NCBI RefSeq assembly: GCF_000620785.1 | Contig: NZ_JIAI01000015.1 | Coordinates: 107,001-171,000, forward strand | Reading direction: 5' to 3' | Origin: Actinospineispora acaciae DSM 45401 | Lineage (GTDB): Bacteria > Actinomycetota > Actinomycetes > Mycobacteriales > Pseudonocardiaceae | DNA length: 64,000 nt | In this document: piece after piece, positions 9,211 through 17,647 of the stretch | Layout: every line of letters begins with the position of its first letter | Numbering within the stretch: the stretch's first letter is position 1 | Program-made: the position numbers and the translations under genes | The notes under the pieces: generated by a model | What the model was told of the DNA's origin: nothing | Database searches by the model: none | The model's input: only the letters and a program-made list of their open reading frames with translations

Positions 9211-9212
9211 CC

Positions 9213-9809
9213 GTGTCCGATTGGCGCACATTCCCCCCTTCGCCGGACTTTGACTCGGTTCTCGCCGCGGCGGCCGACAGCTTCGTCGCTCTCGGTTACC
9301 ACGGCACGACCATGCGCGAGATCGCCAAGCGCGCCGACCTGTCGGTGCCCGGGCTGTACCACCACTATCCGAGCAAGCAGAACATGCTCGTGGCGGTGAT
9401 GGACGCGGCCATGGCCGACCTGCGGGCGCGGCTCGAGGCCGCCGATGCCGAGGGCGAGGGCGACCCGGTGCGGCGGCTGGAGTTACTGGTCAGCGCGCTG
9501 GTGCTGTACCACTGTCACCGCAAAGGCTTCGGGATGATCGCGGCCAGTGAGATGCGCAGCCTGGAGCCGGCCAGCCGCAAGCGGATCGCCCGCCGGCGCA
9601 CCGAGATACAGCGGATGGTCGACACGGCCGTGCTGGACGGGGCCGCGCGCGGGCTGTTCCGCACCCCGTTCCCGCTGGACGCCAGCCGCGCCGTGGTCAC
9701 CATGTCCGCGGCCGTGGCCACCTGGTACCAGCTGACCGGCCCCATGACCCCCGAAGACGTCGCCGAGCGCTACGTCGACTACGCCCTCGCCGTCCTCGGC
9801 GCCGACTAG
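9213..9809 (+). CDS. TetR-family transcriptional regulator
   Basis: 198 residues from GTG at 9213 (an ATG at 9192 would give 205). AGGG lies nine bases before the GTG, while the ATG has no well-spaced site. The N-terminal helix-turn-helix is clear: FVALGYHGTTMREIAKRADLS followed by GLYHHYPSKQNML, the TetR recognition helix and the YxHYxSK hinge. The C-terminal ligand domain (about 75-198) is unassigned. It sits between rplL and the racemase/mce block. M. tuberculosis also has a TetR gene (Rv0653c) next to rplJL and close to mkl, so the position may be ancestral. Targets are unknown; the palindrome at 9195-9210 is a likely autoregulatory site. Confidence 0.85.
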   Translation: MSDWRTFPPSPDFDSVLAAAADSFVALGYHGTTMREIAKRADLSVPGLYHHYPSKQNMLVAVMDAAMADLRARLEAADAEGEGDPVRRLELLVSALVLYHCHRKGFGMIAASEMRSLEPASRKRIARRRTEIQRMVDTAVLDGAARGLFRTPFPLDASRAVVTMSAAVATWYQLTGPMTPEDVAERYVDYALAVLGAD

Positions 9810-9848
9810 TCCGTACCCCGGCCACCACCCCCCGACGGGTAAACGAAC

Positions 9849-9885
9849 GGGGGCGGGCTCGACCTTGGTGGTCGGGCCCGCCCCC
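9849..9885. terminator. Bidirectional intrinsic terminator between TetR gene and rplL
   Basis: A 16-bp stem (9849-9864 with 9870-9885, one G-T pair) closes a five-base loop. It lies between two convergent genes, so it can serve both. On the minus strand the stem is followed by a weak T-rich stretch. GC-rich stems with poor T-tracts are usual in actinobacteria. Confidence 0.7.
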
Positions 9886-9902
9886 GGGGGTGCGGCGTGG
9901 TG

Positions 9903-10292
9903 TCAGCTCAGGCTGACCTTGGCGCCGGCCTCCTCGAGCTTGGCCTTGGCCGCGTCGGCGGCGTCCTTCGGCGCGTTCTCCAGGATCGGCTTCGGCGCCG
10001 ACTCCACCAGGTCCTTGGCCTCCTTCAGGCCCAGCCCGGAGACCAGCTCGCGGACCACCTTGATGACCTGGATCTTCTTGTCGCCGGCGGCCTCGAGGAC
10101 GACGTTGAACTCGTCCTTCTCCTCGGCGGCCGGGGCGGCCTCACCGGCGGCGGGGCCGGCGGCGGCCACCGCGACCGGCGCGGCGGCGGTGACGTCGAAG
10201 ACGTCCTCGAACTTCTTCACGAACTCGGAGAGCTCGAGCAGCGTCATGTCCTTGAACGCGTCGAGCAGCTCGTCGGTGGACAGCTTCGCCAT
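9903..10292 (-). CDS. rplL: 50S ribosomal protein L7/L12
   Basis: 129 residues. N-terminal dimerisation domain (STDELLDAFKDMTLLELSEFVKKFE), an Ala/Glu-rich hinge (about 37-60), and the C-terminal factor-binding domain with KIQVIKVVRELVSGLGLKEA. Start ATG at 10292 with AGAGGAA upstream; longer frames reach back into the rplJ gap and lack the conserved N-terminus. Makes up the ribosomal stalk that recruits translation GTPases. Follows rplJ after 52 bases, with a strong terminator behind it. Confidence 0.97.
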   Translation of the reverse strand: MAKLSTDELLDAFKDMTLLELSEFVKKFEDVFDVTAAAPVAVAAAGPAAGEAAPAAEEKDEFNVVLEAAGDKKIQVIKVVRELVSGLGLKEAKDLVESAPKPILENAPKDAADAAKAKLEEAGAKVSLS

Positions 10293-10344
10293 GTCGGCGG
10301 TTCCTCTCTTGCTGTGGTTATGTGGTTCGGATACGGGCTGCTCG

Positions 10345-10875
10345 TCAGGACTCGGAGCCCTCGGCCGAGCGCTTGTCGGCCAGTGCCTGGGCGAGCCTGG
10401 CCACCTGGGACGCCGGGGCATTGAACAGGCCGGCGGCCTTGGTCAGGTTGCCCTTCATCGCGCCGGCCAGCTTGGCCAGCAGGACCTCGCGGGACTCCAG
10501 GTCAGCGAGCTGGTTGACCTCGGCGGGGCCGATCGGGCGGCCGTCCATCACGCCGCCCTTGATCACCAGGCCCTTGTGGTCCTTGGCGAAGTTCCGCAGC
10601 GCCTTGGCGGTGTCGACGGCCTCGCCGGTCACGAAGGCGATCGCCGTCGGGCCGACCAGCAGCTCGTCGATGCCCTCCACCCCGGCGTCGGCGGCAGCCC
10701 GCTTGACCAGGGTGTTCTTCGCGATCCGGTAGCTCGCCGAGCCGCTGAGCGACCGCCGCAGCTCGCCGAGCTGGGTCACGGTCAGGCCGCGGTACTCGGT
10801 GATCACCGACGCGGACGCGCCTCGGAACCGATCGGCGATCTCCTCGACGGCGGCCACCTTGTCGGGCCGTGCCAT
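10345..10875 (-). CDS. rplJ: 50S ribosomal protein L10
   Basis: 176 residues, normal length for L10. The N-terminal rRNA-binding part includes SVITEYRGLTVTQLGELRRSL and the C-terminal helix that carries L12 dimers ends near ALADKRSAEG. ATG start preceded by GGAGG. L10 anchors L7/L12 to the ribosome and, as the L10-L12 complex, binds its own mRNA leader to repress rplJL. The gene is preceded by an unusually long gap (10876-11207) that could hold this leader. Confidence 0.97.
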   Translation of the reverse strand: MARPDKVAAVEEIADRFRGASASVITEYRGLTVTQLGELRRSLSGSASYRIAKNTLVKRAAADAGVEGIDELLVGPTAIAFVTGEAVDTAKALRNFAKDHKGLVIKGGVMDGRPIGPAEVNQLADLESREVLLAKLAGAMKGNLTKAAGLFNAPASQVARLAQALADKRSAEGSES

Positions 10876-11207
10876 CGGGCCTCCTCATCTAGCGGGATCT
10901 ACGGTGTGTGCCCACCGGTTCGACGGACCCGCCAGAGATGACGAACGCCCCGGCGCAGGCGCACGGGGCGGTGAGCGCGCGCTGGCTCAGACGCCAGGGC
11001 GCGCGACAACTACCTCGTCCTCCTGCGCGGGCCGCCCGCCGTTGGCGGGGCCTTCGTCGACGCACCCGGGGCGCGTCGAGACCTGCGGTCTTCGGTGGAA
11101 CTCTTTCTAGGATAGCTCGCCCGCTCGTCGCGGGATCACGCCGGGGTCTATCGCGTCTGACAAAAGCCGCGACTCACCCTGACAAAATCCCCGACTCGCG
11201 GAAGGGT
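10876..11207 (-). promoter_or_regulatory. rplJ leader region (probable L10 autoregulatory leader), no gene
   Basis: This 332-base stretch between rplA and rplJ holds no credible coding frame. Strong stems are visible, for example GCGCGC-GCTGGC pairing with GCCAG-GGCGCGC (about 10976-11008) and a GGCGGG/CCCGCC hairpin (about 11029-11046). L10 leaders with this layout are known in front of rplJ in many bacteria, so the region probably carries a promoter and an L10(L12)4-binding RNA. The exact kink-turn was not identified. A 45-bp repeat copy occupies its rplA-proximal end. Confidence 0.5.
11157..11201 (-). repeat. 45-bp dispersed repeat, copy A
   Basis: On the minus strand the element begins CCGCGAGTCGGGG and ends in TTTTGTCAG. 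It is built of two tandem units of about 22 bases (GAGTCGGGGATTTTGTCAGG then GTGAGTCGCGGCTTTTGTCAG). Near-identical copies lie at 36839-36883 and 37783-37827. This copy starts six bases after the rplA stop codon, reading in the same direction as rplA. Confidence 0.85.
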
Positions 11208-11924
11208 TTAGCCGGCCGGTTCGTCGACGGTCAGGTTTCGGGTGCGGTTGGGGTCGACCGGGATGCCGGGGCCCATGGTGGTGCTGAAGGTGACCTTCTT
11301 CAGGTACTTGCCCTTGGCGGCGGACGGCTTGGCGCGCATGATCTCGTCGAGGGCGGCGGCGTAGTTCTCCACCAGCTTGTCGGTGTCGAAGCTGGCCTTG
11401 CCGATCACCAGGTGCAGGTTGGACTGCTTGTCCACCCGGAAGTTGATTTTGCCGCCCTTGATGTCGGCGACGGCCTTGGTGACGTCGGGGGTGACGGTGC
11501 CGGTCTTGGGGTTCGGCATGAGGCCGCGCGGACCGAGCACGCGCGCGATCCGGCCGACCTTGGCCATCTGGTCGGGCGTGGCGATGGCGGCGTCGAAGTC
11601 CAGCCAGCCGCCCTGGATGCGGGCGATCAGGTCGTCCGAGCCGACCTCGTCGGCGCCGGCGGCGGCCGCCTCGTCGGCCTTGTCCCCGACCGCGAACACG
11701 ATCACGCGCGCCGTCTTGCCGGTACCGTGCGGCAGGTTCACGGTGCCCCGGACCATCTGGTCGGCCTTGCGCGGGTCGACGCCCAGCCGCATGGCGACCT
11801 CGACGGTGGCGTCCATCTTGGCGCTGGAGGTCTCCTTGGCCAGCCCGGCGGCCTGCAACGGGCTGTACAGCTTCGCCCTGTCGATCTTTTCGTCCGCCTG
11901 GCGGTAGCCCTTGCTGCGCTTCAT
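11208..11924 (-). CDS. rplA: 50S ribosomal protein L1
   Basis: 238 residues, full length. Conserved blocks include the GPRGLMPNPKTGTVT segment and KGGKINFRVDK near the middle and the STTMGPGIPVD end. L1 binds 23S rRNA at the stalk that moves the E-site tRNA and can repress its own operon. Minus strand behind rplK (74-base gap). Confidence 0.97.
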   Translation of the reverse strand: MKRSKGYRQADEKIDRAKLYSPLQAAGLAKETSSAKMDATVEVAMRLGVDPRKADQMVRGTVNLPHGTGKTARVIVFAVGDKADEAAAAGADEVGSDDLIARIQGGWLDFDAAIATPDQMAKVGRIARVLGPRGLMPNPKTGTVTPDVTKAVADIKGGKINFRVDKQSNLHLVIGKASFDTDKLVENYAAALDEIMRAKPSAAKGKYLKKVTFSTTMGPGIPVDPNRTRNLTVDEPAG

Positions 11925-11998
11925 AGCTGTCTCCGTATATACGAGTCAGATGTGGTGACGAGCCGCGCCCGGCTCTCCCACGTGCTTCTGTGTAACGC

Positions 11999-12433
11999 TC
12001 AGCCCTGGACGGTGATGCCCATCGACCGCGCGGTGCCCGCGATGATCTTCGCGGCCTGGTCGATGTCGTTGGCGTTCAGGTCCGGCATCTTCTGTTGGGC
12101 GATCTCGCGCACCTGCTCCATGGTCACGCTGGCGACCTTGTTGCGGTGCGGCTCGCCGCTGCCCTTCTCCACGCCGGCCGCCTTGAGCAGCAGCTTGGCC
12201 GCGGGCGGGGTCTTGAGCGCGAAGGTGAAGGAGCGGTCCTCGAAGACCGAGATCTCCACCGGCACCACGTTGCCCCGCTGCGACTCGGTCGCGGCGTTGT
12301 AGGCCTTGCAGAACTCCATGATGTTGACGCCGTGCTGGCCCAGCGCGGGGCCCACCGGCGGCGCCGGGGTGGCCTGGCCGGCCGCGATCTGGAGCTTGAT
12401 GATCGCGGACAGCTTCCTCTTCTTGGGTGGCAT
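11999..12433 (-). CDS. rplK: 50S ribosomal protein L11
   Basis: 144 residues. Shows the conserved N-terminal PPVGPALGQHGVNIMEFCKAYNA and the C-terminal rRNA-binding motif NANDIDQAAKIIAGTARSMG. Needed for the GTPase-associated centre and for RelA activation. Between nusG and rplA in the usual order. Confidence 0.97.
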   Translation of the reverse strand: MPPKKRKLSAIIKLQIAAGQATPAPPVGPALGQHGVNIMEFCKAYNAATESQRGNVVPVEISVFEDRSFTFALKTPPAAKLLLKAAGVEKGSGEPHRNKVASVTMEQVREIAQQKMPDLNANDIDQAAKIIAGTARSMGITVQG

Positions 12434-12484
12434 GTCCTTGTCGTTTCCCTTGTTACTTCGCCCGCGGCCTGCCGCCGTTGCGGG

Positions 12485-13357
12485 CTAAATCTTCGATACC
12501 TGGCTGAACGAGAGCTCGACCGGCGTCTCCCGGCCGAAGATCGACACCAGCACCTTGAGCTTCTGTGCGTCGACGTTGACCTCGTTGATGGTGGCCGGCA
12601 GCGTGGCGAACGGGCCGTCCATGACGGTGACCGACTCGCCCACCTCGAAGTCGACCTCGACGGCCGGCTTGCCGGGGGCCTCGGCCTTGCCCGGAGCGGG
12701 CTTGCGCGGCGCCTCCTGCTTGGGCAGCAGGAACTTGAGCACCTCGTCGATGGTCAGCGGGGAGGGCCGGGAGGTGGCGCCGACGAACCCGGTCACGCCG
12801 GGGGTGTTGCGCACCGCGCCCCAGGACTGGTCGTTGAGCTCCATCCGGACCAGGATGTAGCCGGGCAGCACCTTGCGCTGCACCTGCTTGCGCTGGCCGT
12901 TCTTGATCTCGGTGACCTCCTCGGTGGGCACCTCGACCTGGTAGATGAACTCCTCGACGTCCAGGGTCTGCACCCGGGTCTCGAGGTTGCTCTTCACCTT
13001 GTTCTCGTAGCCGGCGTAGGAGTGCACCACGTACCAGTCGCCGGGGGCGCGCCGCAGGGCCGCGCGCATCTCCTCGGCCGGGTCCACCTCGTCCTCGTCG
13101 ACGACGTCTACTTCTTCGGTGGGTTCGTCGGCTTCGGCCTGATCGTCGGCGTCGTCGTCGGCATCATCGTCATCGGCGGCGTCGACGACGTCGGTCTCGA
13201 CGTCGGCGCCCTCGTCCGCGCTCTCGGCGGCGACGTCGGCCTCGGCGTCATCCGACACGTCGACGGCGCCGGTCTCGTCGAGCTGGCCGGCCTGCCCGAG
13301 CACCTCGCTCACCGAGGTGTCGTCGGCGGGCCCCGAACCACCGTCGTGGGAGGTCAC
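12485..13357 (-). CDS. nusG: Transcription termination/antitermination factor NusG
   Basis: 290 residues, about 110 longer than E. coli NusG because of an N-terminal acidic extension (residues 1 to about 105, long runs of Asp/Ala/Glu) seen in many actinobacterial NusG proteins. The NGN domain follows (DWYVVHSYAGYENKVKSNL, about 112-215), then a Pro/Ala/Lys linker with APRKPAPGKAEAPG, then the KOW domain (VGESVTVMDGPFATLPATINEV) to the end. NusG couples RNA polymerase to the ribosome and Rho. The extension is probably disordered. Confidence 0.96.
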   Translation of the reverse strand: MTSHDGGSGPADDTSVSEVLGQAGQLDETGAVDVSDDAEADVAAESADEGADVETDVVDAADDDDADDDADDQAEADEPTEEVDVVDEDEVDPAEEMRAALRRAPGDWYVVHSYAGYENKVKSNLETRVQTLDVEEFIYQVEVPTEEVTEIKNGQRKQVQRKVLPGYILVRMELNDQSWGAVRNTPGVTGFVGATSRPSPLTIDEVLKFLLPKQEAPRKPAPGKAEAPGKPAVEVDFEVGESVTVMDGPFATLPATINEVNVDAQKLKVLVSIFGRETPVELSFSQVSKI

Positions 13358-13418
13358 TGCTGTCTCGCTTCCTTTCCGTGCCTGGTTGGCCGCCCTCGGT
13401 TCGGCCCGGCCGAGGCGT

Positions 13419-13718
13419 TCACGTGCCGGTGCCGAACACCGCGAAAACGCCCTTGGCGAACACGAAGTCGAGCAACGCGACCAACGCCACCATGAAGGAG
13501 ACGAAGACCAACACGACGATCGTGTACCCCACCAGGTCCTTCCGGGTCGGCCAGATCACCTTGCGAAGCTCGGCGACGACCTCCCGCAGGAACCGGGACA
13601 GCCTTCCGAACGGGCCCACCCGTGGGCCGCGCCCGTCCCGGGACGGCGTCGGTCGCCCCTTGCGGCCGCTGTCGAGCTCGGCCGCGAAGGATCGCTCCGA
13701 CTCGCGCTCCTCGGTCAC
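13419..13718 (-). CDS. secE: Preprotein translocase subunit SecE
   Basis: 99 residues from a GTG start. A polar N-terminal part (1-40) is followed by the amphipathic SecE motif (LREVVAELRKVIWPTRKDL, about 43-61) and a single membrane helix (about 64-88). Stabilises SecY in the protein-conducting channel. Lies between tRNA-Trp and nusG, the ancestral arrangement. Confidence 0.95.
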   Translation of the reverse strand: MTEERESERSFAAELDSGRKGRPTPSRDGRGPRVGPFGRLSRFLREVVAELRKVIWPTRKDLVGYTIVVLVFVSFMVALVALLDFVFAKGVFAVFGTGT

Positions 13719-13776
13719 GTCCGCTGCTCCAACTGCTCGTTCCCGTCTGCTGATCTGGTACCCACGTACCCGGCGG

Positions 13777-13849
<73 letters not shown>

Positions 13850-14042
13850 ATGGCTGCTTTCGACTCCTCGACACAACGGAGTATGACACGGCGTAGCTGA
13901 CCATCAAGTCAACACCGTGCCAGCCGTTGGCGAGTGTACGGCACCGCGAACCGGCGCTCCCAACCGCGCCGGTCAGCCGCGCCCCGAGCAGGACCTGAGG
14001 TGGGCCGATACCGGCCCCGGCGGGGTTTGACAGGATGAACGG

Positions 14043-15278
14043 ATGTCCTCCGCGAGCACCGCACCACACACGACCGAACGAGCCCGCGTCTCGGCGCGCA
14101 TCGGCGGCATCGCCGAGTCCGCCACGCTGGCGGTGGACTCCAAGGCCAAGGCGCTCAAGGCGGCCGGCCGGCCGGTGATCGGCTTCGGCGCGGGCGAGCC
14201 GGACTTCCCGACCCCGGCGCACATCGTGGCAGCCGCCCAGGCCGCCTGCGCGGACCCGCGCAACCACCGCTACACCCCGGCCGCCGGCCTGCCCGAGCTC
14301 AAAGAGGCCATCGTGGCCAAGACCGCGCGCGACTCCGGGTACCAGATCGCCGCCAACCAGGTGATCGTCACCAACGGCGGCAAGCAGGCCGTCTACCAGA
14401 CCTTCGCCACCCTGCTCGACCCCGGCGACGAGGTGCTGCTGCCGGCCCCGTACTGGACCACGTACCCGGAGGCGATCGCGCTGGCCGGCGCCACCGCGAC
14501 GGTGGTGACCACCGACGACACGTCCGGCTACCTGCCCTCGGTGGCCGACCTGGAGGCCGCCCGCACCGAGCGCACCAAGGCGCTGCTGTGGTGCTCGCCG
14601 TCCAACCCGACCGGCGCGGTGGCGCCGCCCGAGCTGGTCGCCGAGATCGGCCGCTGGGCCGTCGAGAACAACATCTGGGTGATCACCGACGAGATCTACG
14701 AGCACCTGGTCTACGACGGCGTCCAGCACGTGTCCATGCCGGTCGCGGTGCCCGAGCTGGCGGACCGGTGCGTGGTGGTCAACGGCGTGGCCAAGACGTA
14801 CGCCATGACCGGCTGGCGAGTCGGCTGGATGGTCGGGCCCACGGACGTGATCAAGGCCGCGAGCAACCTGCAGTCGCACCTGTGCTCGAACGTGGCGAAC
14901 GTGTCCCAGCGGGCGGCCCTGGAGGCGGTGTCCGGGCCGCTGGACGCGGTGGCCGAGATGCGCGCGGCGTTCGACAGGCGCCGGCGGACGATCGTCGAGC
15001 TGCTCTCCGCCATCCCGGGCGTGAACTGCCCGACCCCGCACGGCGCCTTCTACGTCTACCCCTCCGTGCGCGAGCTGCTCGGCAAGGAGCTGCGCGGCCA
15101 GCGCCCGGCCACCAGCGTCGAGCTGGCCGCGCTCATCCTGGAGCACGCCGAGGTGGCCGCCGTTCCCGGCGAGGCCTTCGGCACGCCCGGCTACCTGCGG
15201 CTGTCCTACGCGCTCGGCGACGACGACCTGCGCACCGGCGTCGAGCGGATGGGCGCGCTGCTCGCCGAGATGCGCTGA
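14043..15278 (+). CDS. aspC: Aspartate aminotransferase (class I PLP aminotransferase)
   Basis: 411 residues, fold-type I aminotransferase. Conserved elements are GEPDFPTPAHI near residue 50, NGGKQAVYQTF, SPSNPTGAV (about 184-192), ITDEIYEHLVY, and the PLP-lysine Lys251 in GVAKTYAMTGWRVGW, followed by the Arg that binds the substrate carboxylate near the C-terminus (YLRLSYAL). It should transfer the amino group between aspartate and 2-oxoglutarate. In Streptomyces an aspC gene also neighbours secE-nusG, which supports the name. Faces a BCCT transporter gene convergently, with a hairpin repeat between them. Confidence 0.88.
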   Translation: MSSASTAPHTTERARVSARIGGIAESATLAVDSKAKALKAAGRPVIGFGAGEPDFPTPAHIVAAAQAACADPRNHRYTPAAGLPELKEAIVAKTARDSGYQIAANQVIVTNGGKQAVYQTFATLLDPGDEVLLPAPYWTTYPEAIALAGATATVVTTDDTSGYLPSVADLEAARTERTKALLWCSPSNPTGAVAPPELVAEIGRWAVENNIWVITDEIYEHLVYDGVQHVSMPVAVPELADRCVVVNGVAKTYAMTGWRVGWMVGPTDVIKAASNLQSHLCSNVANVSQRAALEAVSGPLDAVAEMRAAFDRRRRTIVELLSAIPGVNCPTPHGAFYVYPSVRELLGKELRGQRPATSVELAALILEHAEVAAVPGEAFGTPGYLRLSYALGDDDLRTGVERMGALLAEMR

Positions 15279-15283
15279 CGCGG

Positions 15284-15331
15284 ACCCGTGAGTGGCTAGG
15301 GGCGCCATAGCACCCCTAGCCACTCACGGGT
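15284..15331. repeat. Palindromic repeat P1 (CATAG-loop hairpin), likely also a terminator
   Basis: A perfect 19-bp inverted repeat, ACCCGTGAGTGGCTAGGGG (15284-15302) with its complement at 15313-15331, encloses a ten-base loop containing CATAGC. It lies between the stops of aspC and the BCCT gene, where it can end both transcripts. Relatives are at 21435-21480 and 55972-56017. Confidence 0.9.
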
Positions 15332-15332
15332 G

Positions 15333-17042
15333 TCAGCTGTTGTTGCCGTTCTTCGGTTCCACGCTCAGGTGGAAGTCCTCGCCGTACTTGCGATGCCCGT
15401 AGGTCACGGCGCTCTCCACCTTCTCCTGCGACCTGTCCACCCGCTGCACCAGCGGGTCGCTGCGCAGGTCCTTGGCCAGCGCCACGCACAACAGCACCAT
15501 GACGATGGCGAACGGCGCCGCCGAGATGATCGTTATGTTCTTGATGCCGTTCAGCGCCTCGTCCCCGCCGACGAGCAGCATGATCACGGCGATCACGCCC
15601 ATCACGGTGCCCCAGAAGATGACCACGCCACGGCCCGGATGGATCGAGCCGCGCTGGGACAGCGTGCCCATCACCACCGAGGCGGCGTCCGCGCCGGACA
15701 CGAAGAAGATGGCCACCAGGATCATCGCCACCACGCCGAGCACCGCGCCGAGCGGGTAGTGGTAGAGCACGCCGAACAGCTGTTCCTCCTCGGTGCGGGA
15801 GGCGAGGTCGGTGCCGGCGCGCTGGATGGAGATCGCGGCGCCGCCGAAGATGGCGAACCAGATCAGGCTGACCAGGCTCGGGATGAGGATCACGCCGACC
15901 ACGAACTGCTTGATGGTGCGGCCCCGGCTGATCCGGGCGATGAACATGCCCACGAACGGCGTCCAGGAGATCCACCAGGCCCAGTAGAAGACCGTCCAGC
16001 CGGACAGCCAGGTCTCCATGGCGTCGCCGCCGCTGGCCGCCGTGCGGGCGGACATCTCGGCCAGCTCTCGGAAGTAGTCGCCGATGGCCGTGGGCAGCAG
16101 GTTCAGGATCAGGATGGTCGGGCCGGCCACGAACACGAAGACCGCCAGCATCGCCGCCAGCACCATGTTGACGTTGGACAGCCACTGGATGCCCTTCGCG
16201 ACCCCGGTCACGGCGGAGGCGATGAACGCGATGGTCAGCACCACGATGACGGTCACCAGCAGGGTGGTGCCGGCCTGCTCCATGAACCCGCCGGCGCGCA
16301 GCCCGCCGCCGATCTGCAGCGCACCCAGGCCCAGCGAGGCCGCCGAGCCGAACAGGGTGGCGAAGATGGCCAGGATGTCGATGGCCTTGCCCAGCGGGCC
16401 CTCGGTGCGCTTCGCGCCGAACAGCGGGCCGAACGCGCTGCTGATCAGCAGCGAGCGGCCGCGGCGGAAGGTGCCGTACGCGATGGCCAGCCCGACCACC
16501 GCGTAGATGGCCCACGGGTGCAGCGTCCAGTGGAACAGCGTGGTGGCCATCGCCACGTCCAGCGCGCCGCTCGAGCCGCCCGGCACGGTTCCCGGCGGCG
16601 GCTTGGTGAAGTGGGTGAGCGGCTCGTTCACGCCGTAGAACATCAGGCCGATGCCCATGCCGGCGCTGAACATCATCGCCACCCACGAGGACGTGCGGAA
16701 CTCCGGGCCCTCGTCGTCGCGGCCGAGCGGGATCCGCCCGTACCTGCTCGCGGCCAGGTACAGCGCGAACACCACGAACCCGGTGGCGGCCAGCACGAAC
16801 GCCCAGCCGCCGCCGTGCATCACGCCGTTGAGCACCGCCGTGCTGACGGCGCTGAGCGAGCTGGTGCTCGCCACGCCCCAGGCGATGAACGCCAGCACCA
16901 GCACGGCGGACACGCCGAACACCCAGCGGTCGGTGGGGTGCTCCTGGTCCGCTTTCGGCTCCGGCGGCTCGGGCGCGCCCGGTGGCGACTCCGGCGCGAG
17001 CGTCGGCCGATGGTCGTGGTGTTCGGAATCCGCGACAGTCAT
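15333..17042 (-). CDS. BCCT-family glycine betaine/choline transporter
   Basis: 569 residues with about twelve membrane helices. BCCT signatures are clear: GMGIGLMFYGVNEP (helix 3 region), FHWTLHPWAIYA, and the family fingerprint FYWAWWISWTPFVGMFIARIS around residue 350. The cytosolic N-terminus (1-40) is acidic and Pro-rich, and the C-terminal tail (about 505-569) is charged, like the osmosensing tails of BetP-type carriers. Imports betaine, choline or carnitine with Na+ or H+, typically for osmoprotection. Substrate cannot be set by eye. No choline oxidation genes are adjacent. Confidence 0.9.
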   Translation of the reverse strand: MTVADSEHHDHRPTLAPESPPGAPEPPEPKADQEHPTDRWVFGVSAVLVLAFIAWGVASTSSLSAVSTAVLNGVMHGGGWAFVLAATGFVVFALYLAASRYGRIPLGRDDEGPEFRTSSWVAMMFSAGMGIGLMFYGVNEPLTHFTKPPPGTVPGGSSGALDVAMATTLFHWTLHPWAIYAVVGLAIAYGTFRRGRSLLISSAFGPLFGAKRTEGPLGKAIDILAIFATLFGSAASLGLGALQIGGGLRAGGFMEQAGTTLLVTVIVVLTIAFIASAVTGVAKGIQWLSNVNMVLAAMLAVFVFVAGPTILILNLLPTAIGDYFRELAEMSARTAASGGDAMETWLSGWTVFYWAWWISWTPFVGMFIARISRGRTIKQFVVGVILIPSLVSLIWFAIFGGAAISIQRAGTDLASRTEEEQLFGVLYHYPLGAVLGVVAMILVAIFFVSGADAASVVMGTLSQRGSIHPGRGVVIFWGTVMGVIAVIMLLVGGDEALNGIKNITIISAAPFAIVMVLLCVALAKDLRSDPLVQRVDRSQEKVESAVTYGHRKYGEDFHLSVEPKNGNNS

Positions 17043-17230
17043 GCGTGGTGGCCCCGGCCAATGCCGGAACCTTCCCCCTTCCGGCTCGTCCCTCGGCGCT
17101 GGGTGACGTGACGGGTGACCAACTGATACATCAGCGGTTTTTCTAATCGCGCATCATGGCGCGTCATCCGCAACACCGTCAAGGACCTCTACTTCTCGGG
17201 TTGATCATTTAGTTCACCCCGAGGACAACA

Positions 17231-17287
17231 CAACGCCCGACCGAGGGCAACCGGAAGCAACCTCCCGGTGCCCTCGGTCGGGCGTTG
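17231..17287 (-). terminator. Strong terminator hairpin downstream of the 69-codon gene
   Basis: The arms CAACGCCCGACCGAGGGCA.. (17231-17254) and ..TGCCCTCGGTCGGGCGTTG (17265-17287) pair over more than 20 bp with one bulged base and a loop of about ten. The hairpin follows the minus-strand gene ending at 17300. It is unrelated in sequence to the CATAG-loop repeats. Confidence 0.75.
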
Positions 17288-17299
17288 GTGTGGCGAGTA

Positions 17300-17509
17300 C
17301 TACTTGTCGGTGTCCGCGAGGTCGGCCAGCGCACGGGCCCGCCGGGCGTACTTCCAGTTGGCGAGCTGGCCGATCGTCTTGATGCCGAACTCGGCGAGCT
17401 TCTCATCGTGCGCGGGGGTGAGGCCTTCCAGCGCGGAGGGCGGCGCGGCCAGGATCTCCTCGGCGGTCTTGTCCTCCCACGCCTTGTCCACCAGCTTCCC
17501 GAAGTTCAC
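17300..17509 (-). CDS. Small conserved protein of unknown function (69 aa)
   Basis: 69 residues from GTG at 17509, with GGAAAGGGG just upstream. A longer frame to 18088 was rejected because only this end looks like protein and because the ribosome site fits here. The sequence starts MNFGKLVDKAWEDKTAEEIL and contains ALEGLTPAHDEKLAEFGIKTIGQLANWKY, reminiscent of a helix-hairpin-helix repeat (a GL.....L..FGIKTI pattern). Small proteins of this pattern occur in several bacterial phyla without assigned role. Followed by a strong terminator, so probably monocistronic. Confidence 0.75.
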   Translation of the reverse strand: MNFGKLVDKAWEDKTAEEILAAPPSALEGLTPAHDEKLAEFGIKTIGQLANWKYARRARALADLADTDK

Positions 17510-17647
17510 GACGGCCCCTTTCCGTTGCGGATCAGATATGACGGCAGCATGGCGGGGACGGTCCGCTTGTGCAACGGTCCCGCGCCGCACGTCGCGCGGT
17601 CGACCCCTGCCGTTCACCCGGTCGCGGCCGGGGCCTCGGGCACGAAG

